Below, piece after piece: positions 1-10,702 of a stretch of 64,000 nucleotides of DNA. The position numbers were made by a program, and so were the translations under genes. The DNA comes from Raffaelea ambrosiae (Eukaryota > Ascomycota > Sordariomycetes > Ophiostomatales > Ophiostomataceae): NCBI GenBank assembly GCA_002778195.1, contig PCDI01000002.1:1210156-1274155 (forward strand), written 5' to 3'. The notes under the pieces were generated by a model, which made no database searches, was not told where the DNA came from, and saw only the letters and a list, made by a program, of their open reading frames with translations. How positions within the stretch are numbered: position 1 is the first letter of the stretch; every line of letters begins with the position of its first letter.

Positions 1-1133
1 CGCCTTGTCGGCGGCAGCGTTGCCTGTGGACCGCGGGCCGCCAGCCACACCGCCAAGCAGTGAGCCACCCCAGGATGCCCTCTGTGCGATGGTCAGCCAG
101 CGGGCCCAACCCCAAACCATATGCCCGGATGCAACAGCAAGGAAAAAAATGTATGTTAGCCAGGAGGTGGCCGGGTGCCGGGCAAAGCCGTGGGCAATGT
201 ACGCCAGGCCAATGTCGGCACTGTCGCCCTCGACGGCGAGCGGCAGCATGCGGTTCACGATAACGTGTCCAGCCAGAGTAGCCGCAAAGGCATAGCCGGA
301 CGCAGAGATGATGCTCAGAGGCGGCCAGCCAGTGGCCAGCCGGGCGCCCAACGTCCGCAGCCCGTCCAGCCAGCTCTGTGGCGACCACCACGGACGCGGT
401 GAAAACTCTGCCAAATCCGCCGTCTCGGACACGCCGCCGTCGCCTGGCTTTCTGTATGATGCAACCGCATCCCCCGACCTCGAGATCGGCCACAGGGTAG
501 GGGTCGGGCCGCCGTAGCGGCGCAGGTTCTGCGCCCGGCGCACCAGGCGCAGGGCAATGCCGGCGCCCACGTGGGCGACAATGGGGACCGTCACCAGCAG
601 CGGCTCGGACAGGCGGGTTTGGTAGATCTCGCGCGCAAGAAGGAGGTACGACTCGGACGATTCGACGGAGCGCGTGGCCAAGGGGACGAGGGAGGTTGTC
701 ACGAGGTGGACGGATGTGAAGATGGCGAAGGCGTAGGAGGAGTAGCGCTGGACCCTAGACACTATTGGGGGCTGTGTCAGTAAGCGTGCACCATGGATCA
801 AGACATATTAAACTATGAGACAGACTGATCAGACATATCGGGCCGGTTTCGCCCAGCACAGAACGTACAGTAGTACACGGCGCCATGGCCTGAACTCGTC
901 AAGCCCAGGGAGCCCGCAGAGGCCGTCGTGGCCGATTTCGACAAGCTTCCGGTGCTGGCGGCCAGTGTGGTGGCCGTGTAAGCCTTCTCAGACACGCCAT
1001 CCTCCTCTGCCGGCACGGGCGGCAGCTCTTTGTCGGTGTCGGCGGTGATGGGCATGGGGTCGAGCTGCAGAAGCGAAACGAGCGTCTCCTGGGACGCTTT
1101 TGGCTGCAGTGACGTCTGCGCGTCGTCCGCCAT
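1..1133 (-). CDS. MCP1: MCP1-like mitochondrial membrane adapter protein, partial (3' end outside window)
   Basis: Two exons are visible: 1133-869 and 761 to beyond base 1. The intron has a GTACGT donor, and the joined frame reads GAVYYLSRVQRYSSYAF across the junction. The first ~85 residues are acidic and low in complexity (starting MADDAQTS). The rest is a multi-helix membrane region with the family-typical motif QRYSSYAFAIFTSVHL, then VPIVAHVGAGIALRLVRRAQ and later GLAYIAHGFARHP. This matches the MCP1 transmembrane domain (PF07950, formerly DUF1691). In yeast, Mcp1 is a mitochondrial outer-membrane protein that suppresses ERMES loss and recruits Vps13 to mitochondria, so a role in mitochondrial lipid transport is inferred by homology. 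The stop codon and C-terminus lie left of the window. Conserved Gly, His and Arg residues within the helices are present. No frame break is seen. Confidence 0.82.
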
Positions 1134-4100
1134 TGTGGCGGCGTGTGCAACTGGCGTCGGTCTTCGAGGCGATTGTCACTGGCTGAGAATGCGAGAGCGC
1201 ATGGACAGCTGTCGGCGTGCGAGGTGAGGCTTCGGGAGCAGGCAGGGCCAGCAAGGCAGAGCGAGGTTGAAGTGCTGTCACAGGTATCTTTTGTTGGGAA
1301 GGCCAGGCCAGCCTGTTGGCTACCCTGCTACAGCGTGCTAGTGCGCCCCAAAAGCCGGTGTTAGTGGATAAGCACCAATCTCGGGCTTGTTATTCGCCAG
1401 GGCTGGCCTGTGGGGAGGCAGACGAAGAAGGCACGGCCCTGCCCCTCTTTACTAAAGCATGCAAGATGGTTAAGCGCACCACCGGCCTGTAAAGGCGAAG
1501 CATCACAACTACCCAACCGTATTCCAGCCTCAAACTAGACACATCCTGGTTCGACACTAAGCAAGCAGATAAAAAGGCGAAGTTTCTTTTCTCCTCTTCT
1601 TTCTTTGCTTTCTTCTTATCTACGGTTCTTCCTCTCTGTTCGATTGTTTATTTCCAGCAGCTGCGGTAAGGTCATACCGGATTTCCCCTTCTCAGTCTAA
1701 GCTGTAGGCCAACCAAAGGCCAATCAAGGCGTGCAATCGGCCATCACCCTCGGAGTTCAGTCTGGATATCCATCCCTGGCTACGGATTTTTCGGCGTGCC
1801 TCCCAGGCCAGAACCACCAGGGTCACCGTTGCCTCCTATACCACCGGCGCTCCCCATGCCGCTGCCTCCAAATCCACCCTTATGCTTCTTGCCTCTATGC
1901 CCCTTCCCTCTGCCCTGACCACCGCCAGTCTTGGATGAGTGGATGCGAGTTTTCGGACGAATGACTTGGAAAATTTCGATGTCGAGAGTCTGTTTTCAAG
2001 CTTTGGACCAGAGCCCATGAATTGTGCAGAACAAATAAAAGGTGCGGAATTCGTTCCACTAGCAAAGAAGGACATTTTTATGCTTGTCTGGCGTAACAGC
2101 AATTCTTCTCTGAATTCTGATAGACCCCCTATTATCCCTGTAGTTTGAAGGCCATAGCTCTTCATTGTTGCTCGTCGTTGCTTCGTCGAAAACCATACAA
2201 CTCTTCTTGATCCAGGGGACTTCCAGACAGGTAAATGTCCACCTCGAGCCGCCAATACTAGAGAAATATTAGATAAGGGGTCTCGAATCAAGCCATGGCG
2301 AGACAGGACCGTAGACAGCCGGATGAGCGAGCATAAAACAGTCGACCTCTTGAGGAGTCTGTTCGTTGGAGGAAGCCCGTGGCTTCGAACTTGAGATATC
2401 TCGTCTCATCTCCTTTTTTTCATTCGCGTCTTCCCCGCATCCCTCCCCATTGACTGCTGATGTGCTGATGCCCGGCTGTAAATAATGGCTTCAACTTCTT
2501 AAAAGAAGAAAAGGAATGGAGACGACGATGTTTCTCGGGCTCAATGACGAGGTGTATTGCGTGTTCTTACGTGTTCTACTTGTAGCAGAACTAATCAGCC
2601 TCGCCACCGACCGGCTGTTCCGGCCATGCATAACACGAGGAGCTAAGCATAGCCAATATTCGGCTATATGGGACATTGATTGAAGCAGTTCTAGACAAAA
2701 GCTTGTCTTCGTGTACTTTCTTTCGTACCTATCTTGGGAAGCAACCAATGGCCGTCTTCATGGAGGCCCGGGTGGCACAGAATTTATCCATCGTTGTTGC
2801 AGTCGTCCTCGTCTCACACAGAAAACATTGATACCGTGTAATGCCGGACTCTTCATGTTGTGGCTTGGGGAACTCAAACTAGGACCCGGACGACATAGCT
2901 CCTCAAAGGAGTTTAGCATTTCGGCCACGGTGCTGATATTGTGACAACTATGGCGGAGATGTCACGCACCTCTTGGACAAAGGATATGACATACAATTGG
3001 CCAGCAGCCTGGCTCTATAATAACTCAATAGAAACATGCCCAGAAGACCTGAGATTCCATCTACCTTCTACACACCCCAAGTATGAATCTAGTACCAGCA
3101 ACATCGTCTCGGCAGACGTAATGATATAGACCAATCTATTGATGATTGTTTTAGCACCATTCGTTTAATAAACGGAGCCTTGGAAAATGCAACAGGGAAT
3201 TCCCGATCATCAAAATTCCAAATATCTACTTTCGACTAGGACCACAACTGGGTTGTAGGTGACACCAGCATACTATGCAGGGAACCGGGAGAGGACATGG
3301 TGGTAGGGTAGAGGAAGAAGTAACGCGGCGTCACAAGCGGGCCACTCAAAAAAACACAATCGCAGACGACGGTGTAGAACAGGCACCCATCCAGAGGAGG
3401 GCACGCACCCACACTGCCGACGAAGCAACATCCCCAACAATAGACAGTAAAAGGCCGAGTACAATCTAATGCAATATACCTAAATTAGAGAACCACGTCC
3501 ACAGACAGCCAATTACAGTACACGGTGCGTACTTAGTAGGAGGACCTACACAGTTCATTTGCCCAGCCAATGCTGAGCTGTATTTGGTTTCCAAGTCTTT
3601 ACACAATCCTCGCATGTCTTGCCGTGGATTTATCCAAACAACATCCCGGGTTTTCATACATGGTGCTGAAAAGGCTTGTCTGCACACTCCAGTGTGTCAG
3701 TATATAACGTCAGCAATCTCCTATTTTTGGCTGAGTTGGGAGTTTAGCATTTGCCGTGGTCTCTTCTCTTTTCCCCTTTCGACGCTTTAACCTTAAATCT
3801 TCATGCCGAATGGGGATAGCCTGGGCTGGGAAAGACCAAATGAGGCTGTGCCGTGTTTCCGGATTGTTGTAGACTAAAGCTTCAGTGGCTGCTCCAATAC
3901 CGATGGCCAACAGTTTTAATGGGGCAACGCCAGCACGAAACAGCCAACACTTGCACCTCAACCACCACAACACTTGGGGTGTGCCATAGGGAACCTTGCT
4001 TATTCTCCCCTGTTTATAATTTGCTATTCTTGTAGGGGTGGGTGATGGCATTCAAAGCCGGCTGATGCGGACCCAGTTAAGAGCTTACAGGGCCCAACCT

Positions 4101-4305
4101 CAGACCCCGGCAACAGAGAATAGGGCAGAACGAGCACAACGGGAATAAATAAATAATCACAGCAAAAGTAGAGAATTCCAATATGTTGCTCTGCTCCGGC
4201 CACATATAAGAAACAATGCCATTTCCCAGCACCATGGGAGTTGGTTCCTTTGGCGAGCTTGCATGAAGATCGAATTACAGCAGCAACTCCAGACAGAACG
4301 CCAAC
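1134..4305. other. Long gene-free stretch between MCP1 and tyrosinase
   Basis: No gene is supported over about 3.2 kb. It holds a CT-rich tract near 1583-1640, only short unrelated open frames, and a glycine-rich minus-strand frame at 1780-2005 that lacks a start codon (see findings). The last ~250 bases are the tyrosinase promoter, with an AATAAATAAATAA stretch near 4145. Confidence 0.6.
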
Positions 4306-5698
4306 ATGGTATTGCTGACATCGCTTGTGCTCCTTGGAGCACTGGCATCATCGGTGGCGGGTCTCACGGGTGCCACGTCGGCTGATGCTGTACTTGACCT
4401 GCAGAAGAAGGGGCGGCCGCAGCTGGATGCCGCTTTAGCCAAGTCGAAGACTTGCACAAAAGAAACCCTTGAGATCCGCAGAGAATGGTGAGCCATACAG
4501 TGCTCGCCTGCAACCCTTACATGACCAGCAAGACAATGCAGAACTGCTAACACTGAGTTTCCAGGGGCGACTTGAGCAAGGACGAGCGAAAAAAATACAT
4601 CGCTGCTATGCTGTGTCTGATGGCGAAGCCTCCCAAGTTGACGCAGTTTGCCGGGGTGACGAACCGCTACGAGGACTTTGTTGCCGTCCATATCAACCAA
4701 ACTCTGTCCATTCACGGGACCGGCAGCTTTCTCTCGTGGCACCGCTATTACACGTGGTCGTTTGAGCGGGTGAGGAAAGATCCGATCTTGCAAGAGTTGA
4801 CTTGACCACTGACAAGATGGTGACAGGCCCTGAGGAGCGAGTGTGGGTATAAAGGAACCCAGCCTGTGAGTGAGCTCTTTTCCCGCCGTTGACAGCTGCC
4901 ACAGCATGCAGGTTAAGCTGCTGACAGGCTTGCAGTACTGGGACTGGGGACGCTGGGCCAGTGACCCCGAGTCATCGCCCATCTTCGACGGGTCGGATAC
5001 CAGCCTCAGCGGCAATGGACAGAAGATCACACACAAAGGCCAGAGCTTTGCGCCAGCCGGAAACGGCGGCGGCTGTGTGACCACGGGGCCATTCAAGAAG
5101 TGCGTGGATGGAGGTCCCTTTTCTGCGAGCTGCTCTCTATGACTGACCTCCTCGGAACAGTATGACGGTGAACCTGGGGCCCGTTGCGCCTGCGGTTGAC
5201 CCAGCGCCGCCTGCGAACCCGGCCACGAATGGCATGGGCAAGAACCCGCGCTGTCTGCGACGAGACATTTCCAACTACCTGACGTCGCACTATGGACGCA
5301 CCGAAGACATTGCCAAGCTCATCACCAGCCACGAGGACATTGGCACCTTCCAGACGGTTATGCAGAACGTCGACCCGGGTAGTCCGCTGGGTGTGCACGG
5401 CGTTGGCCACTTCACCATTGCCGGCGACCCGGGTGCCGACTTTTACAACTCGCCCAACGACCCGGCATTCTGGGTCCACCACAGCATGATCGACCGGACG
5501 TGGAGCATCTGGCAGACCCAGGCCTTGGAGAACCGCACCGAGGTCATCTCTGGCGGTACGTTGATGGTGGGGGGTGGCCGTCTCCAGTCCCTGGACGACA
5601 TTGTCGACCTTGGCGTCGCGGCCTACGAAGGAAAGACGTACAAGATCCGGGATCTGGTCAGCACGGTGGACGGTCCATTCTGTTATACTTACGAGTGA
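4306..5698 (+). CDS. Secreted tyrosinase-like type-3 copper protein
   Basis: Five exons (4306-4487, 4565-4769, 4827-4865, 4936-5099, 5161-5698) join to 375 residues. An N-terminal signal peptide (MVLLTSLVLLGALASSVAG) predicts secretion. The copper-A site has H103, H111 and H120 (AVHINQTLSIHGTGSFLSWHRYYTW). The copper-B site has H276 and H280 (VHGVGHF) and H303/H304 in NDPAFWVHHSMIDRTW. Between them is the family signature ECGYKGTQPYWDWGRWASDP, which spans the short exon 3 (39 nt) and confirms its splicing. Tyrosinases hydroxylate monophenols and oxidise o-diphenols. At this length, without a C-terminal lid domain, the protein belongs to the short secreted fungal class, whose substrates are often unknown. 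It stands alone: no melanin or polyketide synthase gene is adjacent. It converges on the small membrane-protein gene downstream. Confidence 0.92.
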
Positions 5699-6056
5699 TT
5701 CGTATACTTTGTTTGTATTTTGTCGTATTTTTTGGGGCTTTAATCTCTGTTCTCTCCGAGAGGCATTGGAAGCTTCACGTAGGAGCCATGACGATGCGTC
5801 AAATAACACAATGTGTCGTCCGTTATTATCCCTGCTAATCGATTCAGAAGACTGCAGTTTTTTTGTTCCCTGGGTGGATTTATCTTTCCTTCCCCCAAAG
5901 CTCTCTTCTCTTGACACCCCATGATGCTCAATGCCCGATATTTCCCAAATCACGACTGCTGTTGACTGTGCAACTGCTGTCCTGAATTCCACAATGTCCA
6001 CAATGTCCACAATGTCCAAGCCCAGAAAGTGTGCTGCCCATCGAGCTGGCGAGCAT
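5699..6056. other. Short convergent intergenic region with a 9-bp tandem repeat
   Basis: This holds the 3' flanks of the tyrosinase gene and the opposing membrane-protein gene. At 5989-6015 the 9-mer CCACAATGT is repeated three times in perfect tandem. No gene is seen. Confidence 0.7.
5989..6015. repeat. 9-bp tandem repeat, three copies
   Basis: Unit CCACAATGT, three identical head-to-tail copies between two convergent genes, probably in their 3' untranslated regions. Confidence 0.85.
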
Positions 6057-6449
6057 CTAGTAGAGCGAAGAGGAGGCGGAATGCACAGACTTGAGACTAA
6101 ACTCGACATCTTCGTACAAGGGCGGCATGTCGGATGCAGAGAGGATGGAGTCTTCAAAATTGCAGTTTTCTTCAAGATCGGCCTGCTGGGCTGGCTGCGA
6201 GAAGATGTGAGCGGCACACCATTTGACCACAGTCTGGATTTGCTGGATGGCGTTCCAGCCAGCGGCGACGGTGAACAGGATGGGCGCAAAGACGACGGGC
6301 AGCATCCAGACAATTGGGCCCAGGTACTTCAGTCGGCCACCCTCGCAGAAGATCGCCGGCATCCATTCGTCAGCAGGCGGGTTGACGAGAAGCCCCATAA
6401 TGAAGAAGACGACGTAGACACAGAGAAGCACGATAACGGCAATCTCCAT
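6057..6449 (-). CDS. Small membrane protein of unknown function
   Basis: A single exon of 130 residues with a very hydrophobic N-terminus (MEIAVIVLLCVYVVFFIMG). A second hydrophobic helix lies around residues 40-65 (YLGPIVWMLPVVFAPILFTVAAGW). The C-terminal half is polar and acidic with a Ser-rich end (SVHSASSSLY). Two membrane spans with a cytosolic or lumenal tail are predicted. I do not recognise the family. The start was chosen because the methionine directly precedes the first helix. A coherent membrane topology in an uninterrupted frame supports a real gene, but a relic or an unannotated isoform cannot be excluded. Confidence 0.6.
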   Translation of the reverse strand: MEIAVIVLLCVYVVFFIMGLLVNPPADEWMPAIFCEGGRLKYLGPIVWMLPVVFAPILFTVAAGWNAIQQIQTVVKWCAAHIFSQPAQQADLEENCNFEDSILSASDMPPLYEDVEFSLKSVHSASSSLY

Positions 6450-6804
6450 GGTGAAAGAGGGGGGCCGATTGGCTGTGTCTCGTAAGGGAGGGGAGTTGGT
6501 TCAGTTGGTTGAACATGAGGCAAAGTGGTTCTGGGGGGAAAAGCACACAACACGCGTACTTCACTGTAGTTGTGTACTGTCATCGGTGGAGCTCGATCCA
6601 GAGACGAGTTACCCAAGTGGGAAGGAACGTCTAGCTACCAGCAGCGAGGAAAGAACAACCACACATGTGACAAACAAGTTGCCCAAGAGGGAAAGAGCGA
6701 CCGCCTGTTTGATAAGCAAGTATTGTTTATTCACTGTCCTATGAAAACAAACATCGCCGTTGCCATAGCAAAACAAAGCCGACCACAGTACAAACCAGCT
6801 ATTT
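6450..6804. other. Intergenic region between two minus-strand genes
   Basis: Promoter of the small membrane protein and 3' flank of the enoyl reductase locus. Nothing else is recognised. Confidence 0.6.
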
Positions 6805-7962
6805 TCACTTGAATTCTACAATCAGCTTTTCTTCAGAGACCTGGTGAGCGGCCAGCAGGCCGAGTCCGTCCAGGATGCCCTCGAAGGTGTGCCCAATAAC
6901 ACGAATGGGATGGGTCTGCAGGGCACCCCGACTGAGCAGACGGTGGTAGACAGAAACGCATCTGGTGGTCAGCTTCGTCATTCCAGGGTCGGCCGGCTTT
7001 CCTCCATGCTCAGCCGGCAGCGGGATGCCTTCACCGAATGCTTCCTGAGCCAAAATGAACTGAGCCGTCACATTGTCTCTCATCGTCCACGCATCCAGGG
7101 AAGCAATGTGGCCGCCTGCAGGTCCGAAAGCCTCTTCACAAATGCTGACGGCATCTTTGTTCGTGACGCAAGTGGTGGCATATTGGAGCTTGCCGTTTGT
7201 ATGCTCTAGTGTTGGGCATGTTGTAATCAAAGACCGCGGCGGCGCCGTGCGCTTGGGCTAGATCAAAGTTGCGAGGTGAGCAGAGACCAATAGGCTCATA
7301 CCCGGCGCTGTTTTTTGGCGAGCAATGGACCTGTGTCAGCATAAGAAAAGACGAGAAGCGCAGGCAGACCAGACTGAAACTTACAGCTTGAGAATCTGGG
7401 TGAAGAGGGTGCTACTGGCCGTGCTTGCGCCGTAGACGAGAACAGACTCCAGGGGAGTTGCCACGGGCGAGGCAAAAGGGATGGCCAGCTTCTGGTCGAT
7501 ATGGATTCTCAGATAGTGCAGAATAACGGTAGAGGTTGTGAAGCCCGTCATGAACGTTGCCGCATAGGACAGGGGCAGACTATCGGGCTTTTTGACAACA
7601 AGCGCAGCCGGTGCCACGAGGTACTCTGTGAAGGCACCAATGAACGGGTCGACCGGGTTGCTGCCGTGGACGCGTCCGAAGACAATGTCTCCCACCCGGA
7701 GGTCGGGGGGAGACGAGACCGCATCGTCGGCCATGGCCAAGATTTCGCCCACAAAGTCAATGCCAACAACAGCGCCGAGAACGGGAAAGAAAGAGACCAT
7801 GCGGTAGTCGGTTGGATTCAAAGCCCCAGCCTTGTTGCGGATCAAGACGTGGCCTGGCTTCAACGGCGGAACACTTGCTTCGAGAGACAAGGTGGGCGTG
7901 CCCGCCGGGACCTGCACAATGACTTTCTGGGTTGCCGGGACGGTCACTGTCTTCGAAGGCAT
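6805..7962 (-). pseudogene. Trans-acting enoyl reductase-like (zinc-free MDR) gene with a frame break
   Basis: Exon 1 (7962-7385, MPSKTVTVPATQKVIVQ...) joins exon 2 at 7307 by a GTAAGT donor and an AACAG acceptor to give FTQILKLAGYEPIGLCSPRNF. The domains are those of zinc-free medium-chain dehydrogenase/reductases of the LovC/toxD enoyl-reductase type. The N-terminal GroES-like part has NKAGALNPTDYRM and VVGIDFVGEI, and the NADPH-binding Rossmann part has VLVYGASTASSTL. After VFDYNMPN (about 7215) the frame must change: homologous sequence continues in another frame as NGKLQYATTCVTNKDAVSICEEAFGPAGG down to the stop at 6805. The break looks like a small net +1 or -2 lesion (or a larger deletion) near 7195-7215. 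There is no room for an intron. No polyketide or peptide synthase partner lies in the window. I call it a recent pseudogene or a base-call error. The two halves are otherwise well preserved. Confidence 0.75.
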
Positions 7963-8660
7963 GATGGCCGTAGACTGGGGGCGATGACGATGATGTGTTG
8001 CTGCGTGATGAGACGGGACGAGACTCAGAGGAAGTGCTTGTTGGTGCAGAAGAGAGGAGTGTTGAAGTGTTTGACAAGGGAATGCGTTGAGAAGATGCTG
8101 ATTGCTTGGTGCTGAAATAACTGGCTTGCTCAGATGCTATCTACGGACCAGGGACGTCCATTTCATACCTGCTGGCCCGACTGTTTCGTGGCAGCACAGA
8201 AGCATCAGTTTATTCACGAGAACAGGCCATGTGAAGCGAATGCGACGAGGAGGGCGAGAAACATTACGACGGCAGTGGCATTTACAGACATGCCGTTCGA
8301 GAATGGCGCGGCTTGCCAGATAAGATGTCGTGAATTCGGATACGGAGTCGGCCATCGGCGGCCTCGCGATGTGCCGCGTGCCGAAATGGGGCGCTGGATG
8401 CCAGGGGAGGAAATGCATGTTTCGCCGGCGGACTCGGGTAGATTCATGGCAGCCCCATACGCTCGGCGAGGCTATGGGTCTTACGAGGACTATGTAAGTG
8501 GTCAGGCACAACGACTTACATGCTAGCTGCAATCCACTTCCGCCACTACTTAAAGCTCGGCGATTTAAGAAGGCAGTGCTGGCTGCAGCCACCGCATTTG
8601 CAATCTACGCGCGTGTTACATTGGCACTTAACCCAAGATCACCCTATCCAGCTCTTCCAA
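7963..8660. other. Divergent promoter region
   Basis: About 700 bases between the divergent enoyl reductase-like and NAPE-PLD-like loci. Open frames here are short, overlap on both strands and show no family motif. I see no gene. Confidence 0.6.
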
Positions 8661-9890
8661 ATGCATTCCTCCAGCTCCAAATCTGCCGCCGCGGCTGCGT
8701 CGGTGCCATCGACACCATCGTCATCGCCACACATCACCGTTGCGCCGTGTCCCAGAGACGGCACACGCAAGCCAACACCCGACCACTGGGTAGGAAACCC
8801 GCCCACGCGCTTCAAAAATCCGTGGCCGTCTTTCCGAGCGCAGCATTCTATGTTAGATGCCCTGCATGTTCGCTTTGGCTCTGAGCGGAAGTTTGTGCCG
8901 GTGCCGAAAGACCGCAAGGGCCTCGTGGCCATCAAGACCCCGGACTGGGGCGCCGGAAAGCGTGGAATCAAAGCCACATGGATCGGCCACTCGACGTTTC
9001 TCATCGAGGCGCCCGCGTCCGCAAATCCGGCGCGCGGCGTTCGTCTGTTCTTTGATCCGGTCTTCTGTGACCGCATGGGACCGTACAGCGCCGTCGGCCC
9101 CAAACGTTTCTCGCCGCCACCATGCCGGCTCGAGGACGTGCCCCAAGTAGATGCTGTCTGTATCAGCCACAACCACTACGACCACCTGGATGCAGCCGCC
9201 ATCAGGAGTCTCTACTTTGACAAGCGCCGCACCATTCCCCTGCATCTCTTCTGCGGACTGGGCACGGGGAAGTGGCTTGTCTCCTGCGGCATCCAGGAGC
9301 AGCACATCACCGAGATGGACTGGTGGGACGAGGTCGACGTGGCCGTTTCCGAGATCGGCTCTGTCAAGCTTGTCTGCACTCCCAGTCAGCATACAAGCCG
9401 ACGCGGCGCGTGGGATGAGTGCCAGATGCTGTGGTGTTCCTTTGTCGTCCGCACACCCGGAGGCGCCGATTTGGCACCACAGGCCATTTACTTTGCCGGG
9501 GACACTGGCTACCGGTCTGTGACGGAAGACGACGTGGCAGCCGGCAAGGATGAGGCAGGTCTGCCGCGTTGCCCGGCCTTTGCAGAGATCGGCGAGAAGT
9601 ACGGCCCTTTTGACCTTGCACTGCTCCCCATCGGCTGCTACACGCCACGCACCTTCATGTCGGCTGTCCACAGCTCGCCAGAGGACTCGATCGAAATCCA
9701 CGTGGACATCAGGAGCAAGAAGAGCGTGGGTATGCACTACGGCACAGTTAGGGGTGGGCTCAGTGCACAGTACGAAGACGTCCTAGAGCCACCGGCCAGG
9801 TGGAAAGCGGCTTGTGAGTCTCGCGGACTCGAATGGGGCGACGACGTCCTGTTGTGTGCTATCGGAGAGACTGTCGTCGCAGACAGCTGA
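8661..9890 (+). CDS. NAPE-PLD-like metallo-beta-lactamase-fold hydrolase
   Basis: A single exon of 409 residues if translation starts at 8661 (MHSSSSKSAAAA). The frame stays open upstream to a possible methionine at 8520, but those 47 residues look like translated leader. The core shows GIKATWIGHSTFLIE, a dinuclear zinc site CISHNHYDHLD (first His near residue 170), a ligand-bearing IYFAGDTGY and a late GMHYGTVRGG. These match N-acyl-phosphatidylethanolamine-hydrolysing phospholipase D and related UlaG/RomA-type metallo-hydrolases. In animals the enzyme releases N-acylethanolamines from membrane phospholipid. The fungal substrate is inferred only by homology. The N-terminal Ser/Ala-rich region (~50 residues) is probably disordered, and no clear signal peptide is seen. 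It is divergent from the broken enoyl reductase gene. Confidence 0.88.
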   Translation: MHSSSSKSAAAAASVPSTPSSSPHITVAPCPRDGTRKPTPDHWVGNPPTRFKNPWPSFRAQHSMLDALHVRFGSERKFVPVPKDRKGLVAIKTPDWGAGKRGIKATWIGHSTFLIEAPASANPARGVRLFFDPVFCDRMGPYSAVGPKRFSPPPCRLEDVPQVDAVCISHNHYDHLDAAAIRSLYFDKRRTIPLHLFCGLGTGKWLVSCGIQEQHITEMDWWDEVDVAVSEIGSVKLVCTPSQHTSRRGAWDECQMLWCSFVVRTPGGADLAPQAIYFAGDTGYRSVTEDDVAAGKDEAGLPRCPAFAEIGEKYGPFDLALLPIGCYTPRTFMSAVHSSPEDSIEIHVDIRSKKSVGMHYGTVRGGLSAQYEDVLEPPARWKAACESRGLEWGDDVLLCAIGETVVADS

Positions 9891-10702
9891 AATGGGGGAT
9901 TCAAACGGCGAATATGATGTTCGAGCGGTATTGTTGAATACTTGCAGCGCAAGTAGTAACTGTACCATGTATCAAATCACCACGCACTGCCGTGCACATT
10001 GAAACATACTTCTCCTCAATGATGCAAAGATGCTCTGGGGCCAGAAACCCTTGCCACGTGCGCCATCCTCCTCGGGATAAACTTTCTTTGTCAAAGTCTT
10101 GGCTTTTGCCAAGCCGGCAGCCGATATTGGTTCTGCGGGACTGGCACCTTGACCAATTGCTCATATTCTCCCGCGTGGCCGTCTTTTCCGAGAGCTTCGT
10201 TGAACCTCCGACCTGGCAGGTACAGTAACTAGCACACATATGCACACATATGCCTCTTGCCAGTCGTGAGGTAAACGTTCCAAGCATCGTTGCATTTCCG
10301 GGTAATTCTCTTGGCCAAATGTTGCATCCGAGATGGTTTGCGTGCTCGGTTGGGGAGACTGTTAGGCCAGTAACATGCCATATGCAAGACCATTGGTTCT
10401 TCGTGTCTTCCAGGCAACGCGTTCAAGGAGTGTTGCACTTATAAGCTCTCCGAGATACGACCAGAGTTAATGTCTTCGGATGAAGGGCAGTAGGATATCA
10501 ATCAGAGACCCACCACGCCATCAGAAAGAGCCACTGCTCGGTGCTGGATGGAGATGACCACCATTGCCGATTTTCCCGGAGAAGTGTATAAAACACGGCG
10601 CCATTCTCGAACAGGATGGTCGATCCATGCTTCACAGACTGGCCTCTGCACCGACCAAATCAGACACTCTTCTCAAAATATCTCGTATTATCAACTCTCA
10701 AC
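9891..10702. other. Intergenic region with TATA box upstream of the Ser/Ala-rich gene
   Basis: No gene is supported. The right end carries a TATAAA at 10587-10592, about 110 bases before the next start codon. Confidence 0.6.
10587..10592 (+). promoter_or_regulatory. TATA box of the Ser/Ala-rich secreted protein gene
   Basis: TATAAA lies in the context GTGTATAAAACACGG, about 110 bases upstream of the start at 10703. This is a plausible distance for a highly expressed secreted-protein gene. Confidence 0.5.

Noticed and set aside
1836..2291. 151-codon minus-strand frame overlapping the Gly-rich frame
   Set aside because: No motif or homologous pattern, and its C-terminus conflicts with the alternative Gly-rich frame. 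Kept only as a weak observation.
8520..8660. 47-residue upstream extension of the NAPE-PLD-like protein
   Set aside because: Poorly protein-like, and a good ATG follows at 8661 directly before the Ser/Ala-rich N-terminus.
8853..9737. 294-codon minus-strand frame antisense to the NAPE-PLD-like gene
   Set aside because: The opposite strand has zinc-site motifs. This one has none.
4306..9890. Secondary-metabolite gene cluster (tyrosinase, enoyl reductase, hydrolase)
   Set aside because: No synthase, prenyltransferase or P450 is present, and the enoyl reductase has a frame break. The genes are probably unrelated neighbours.
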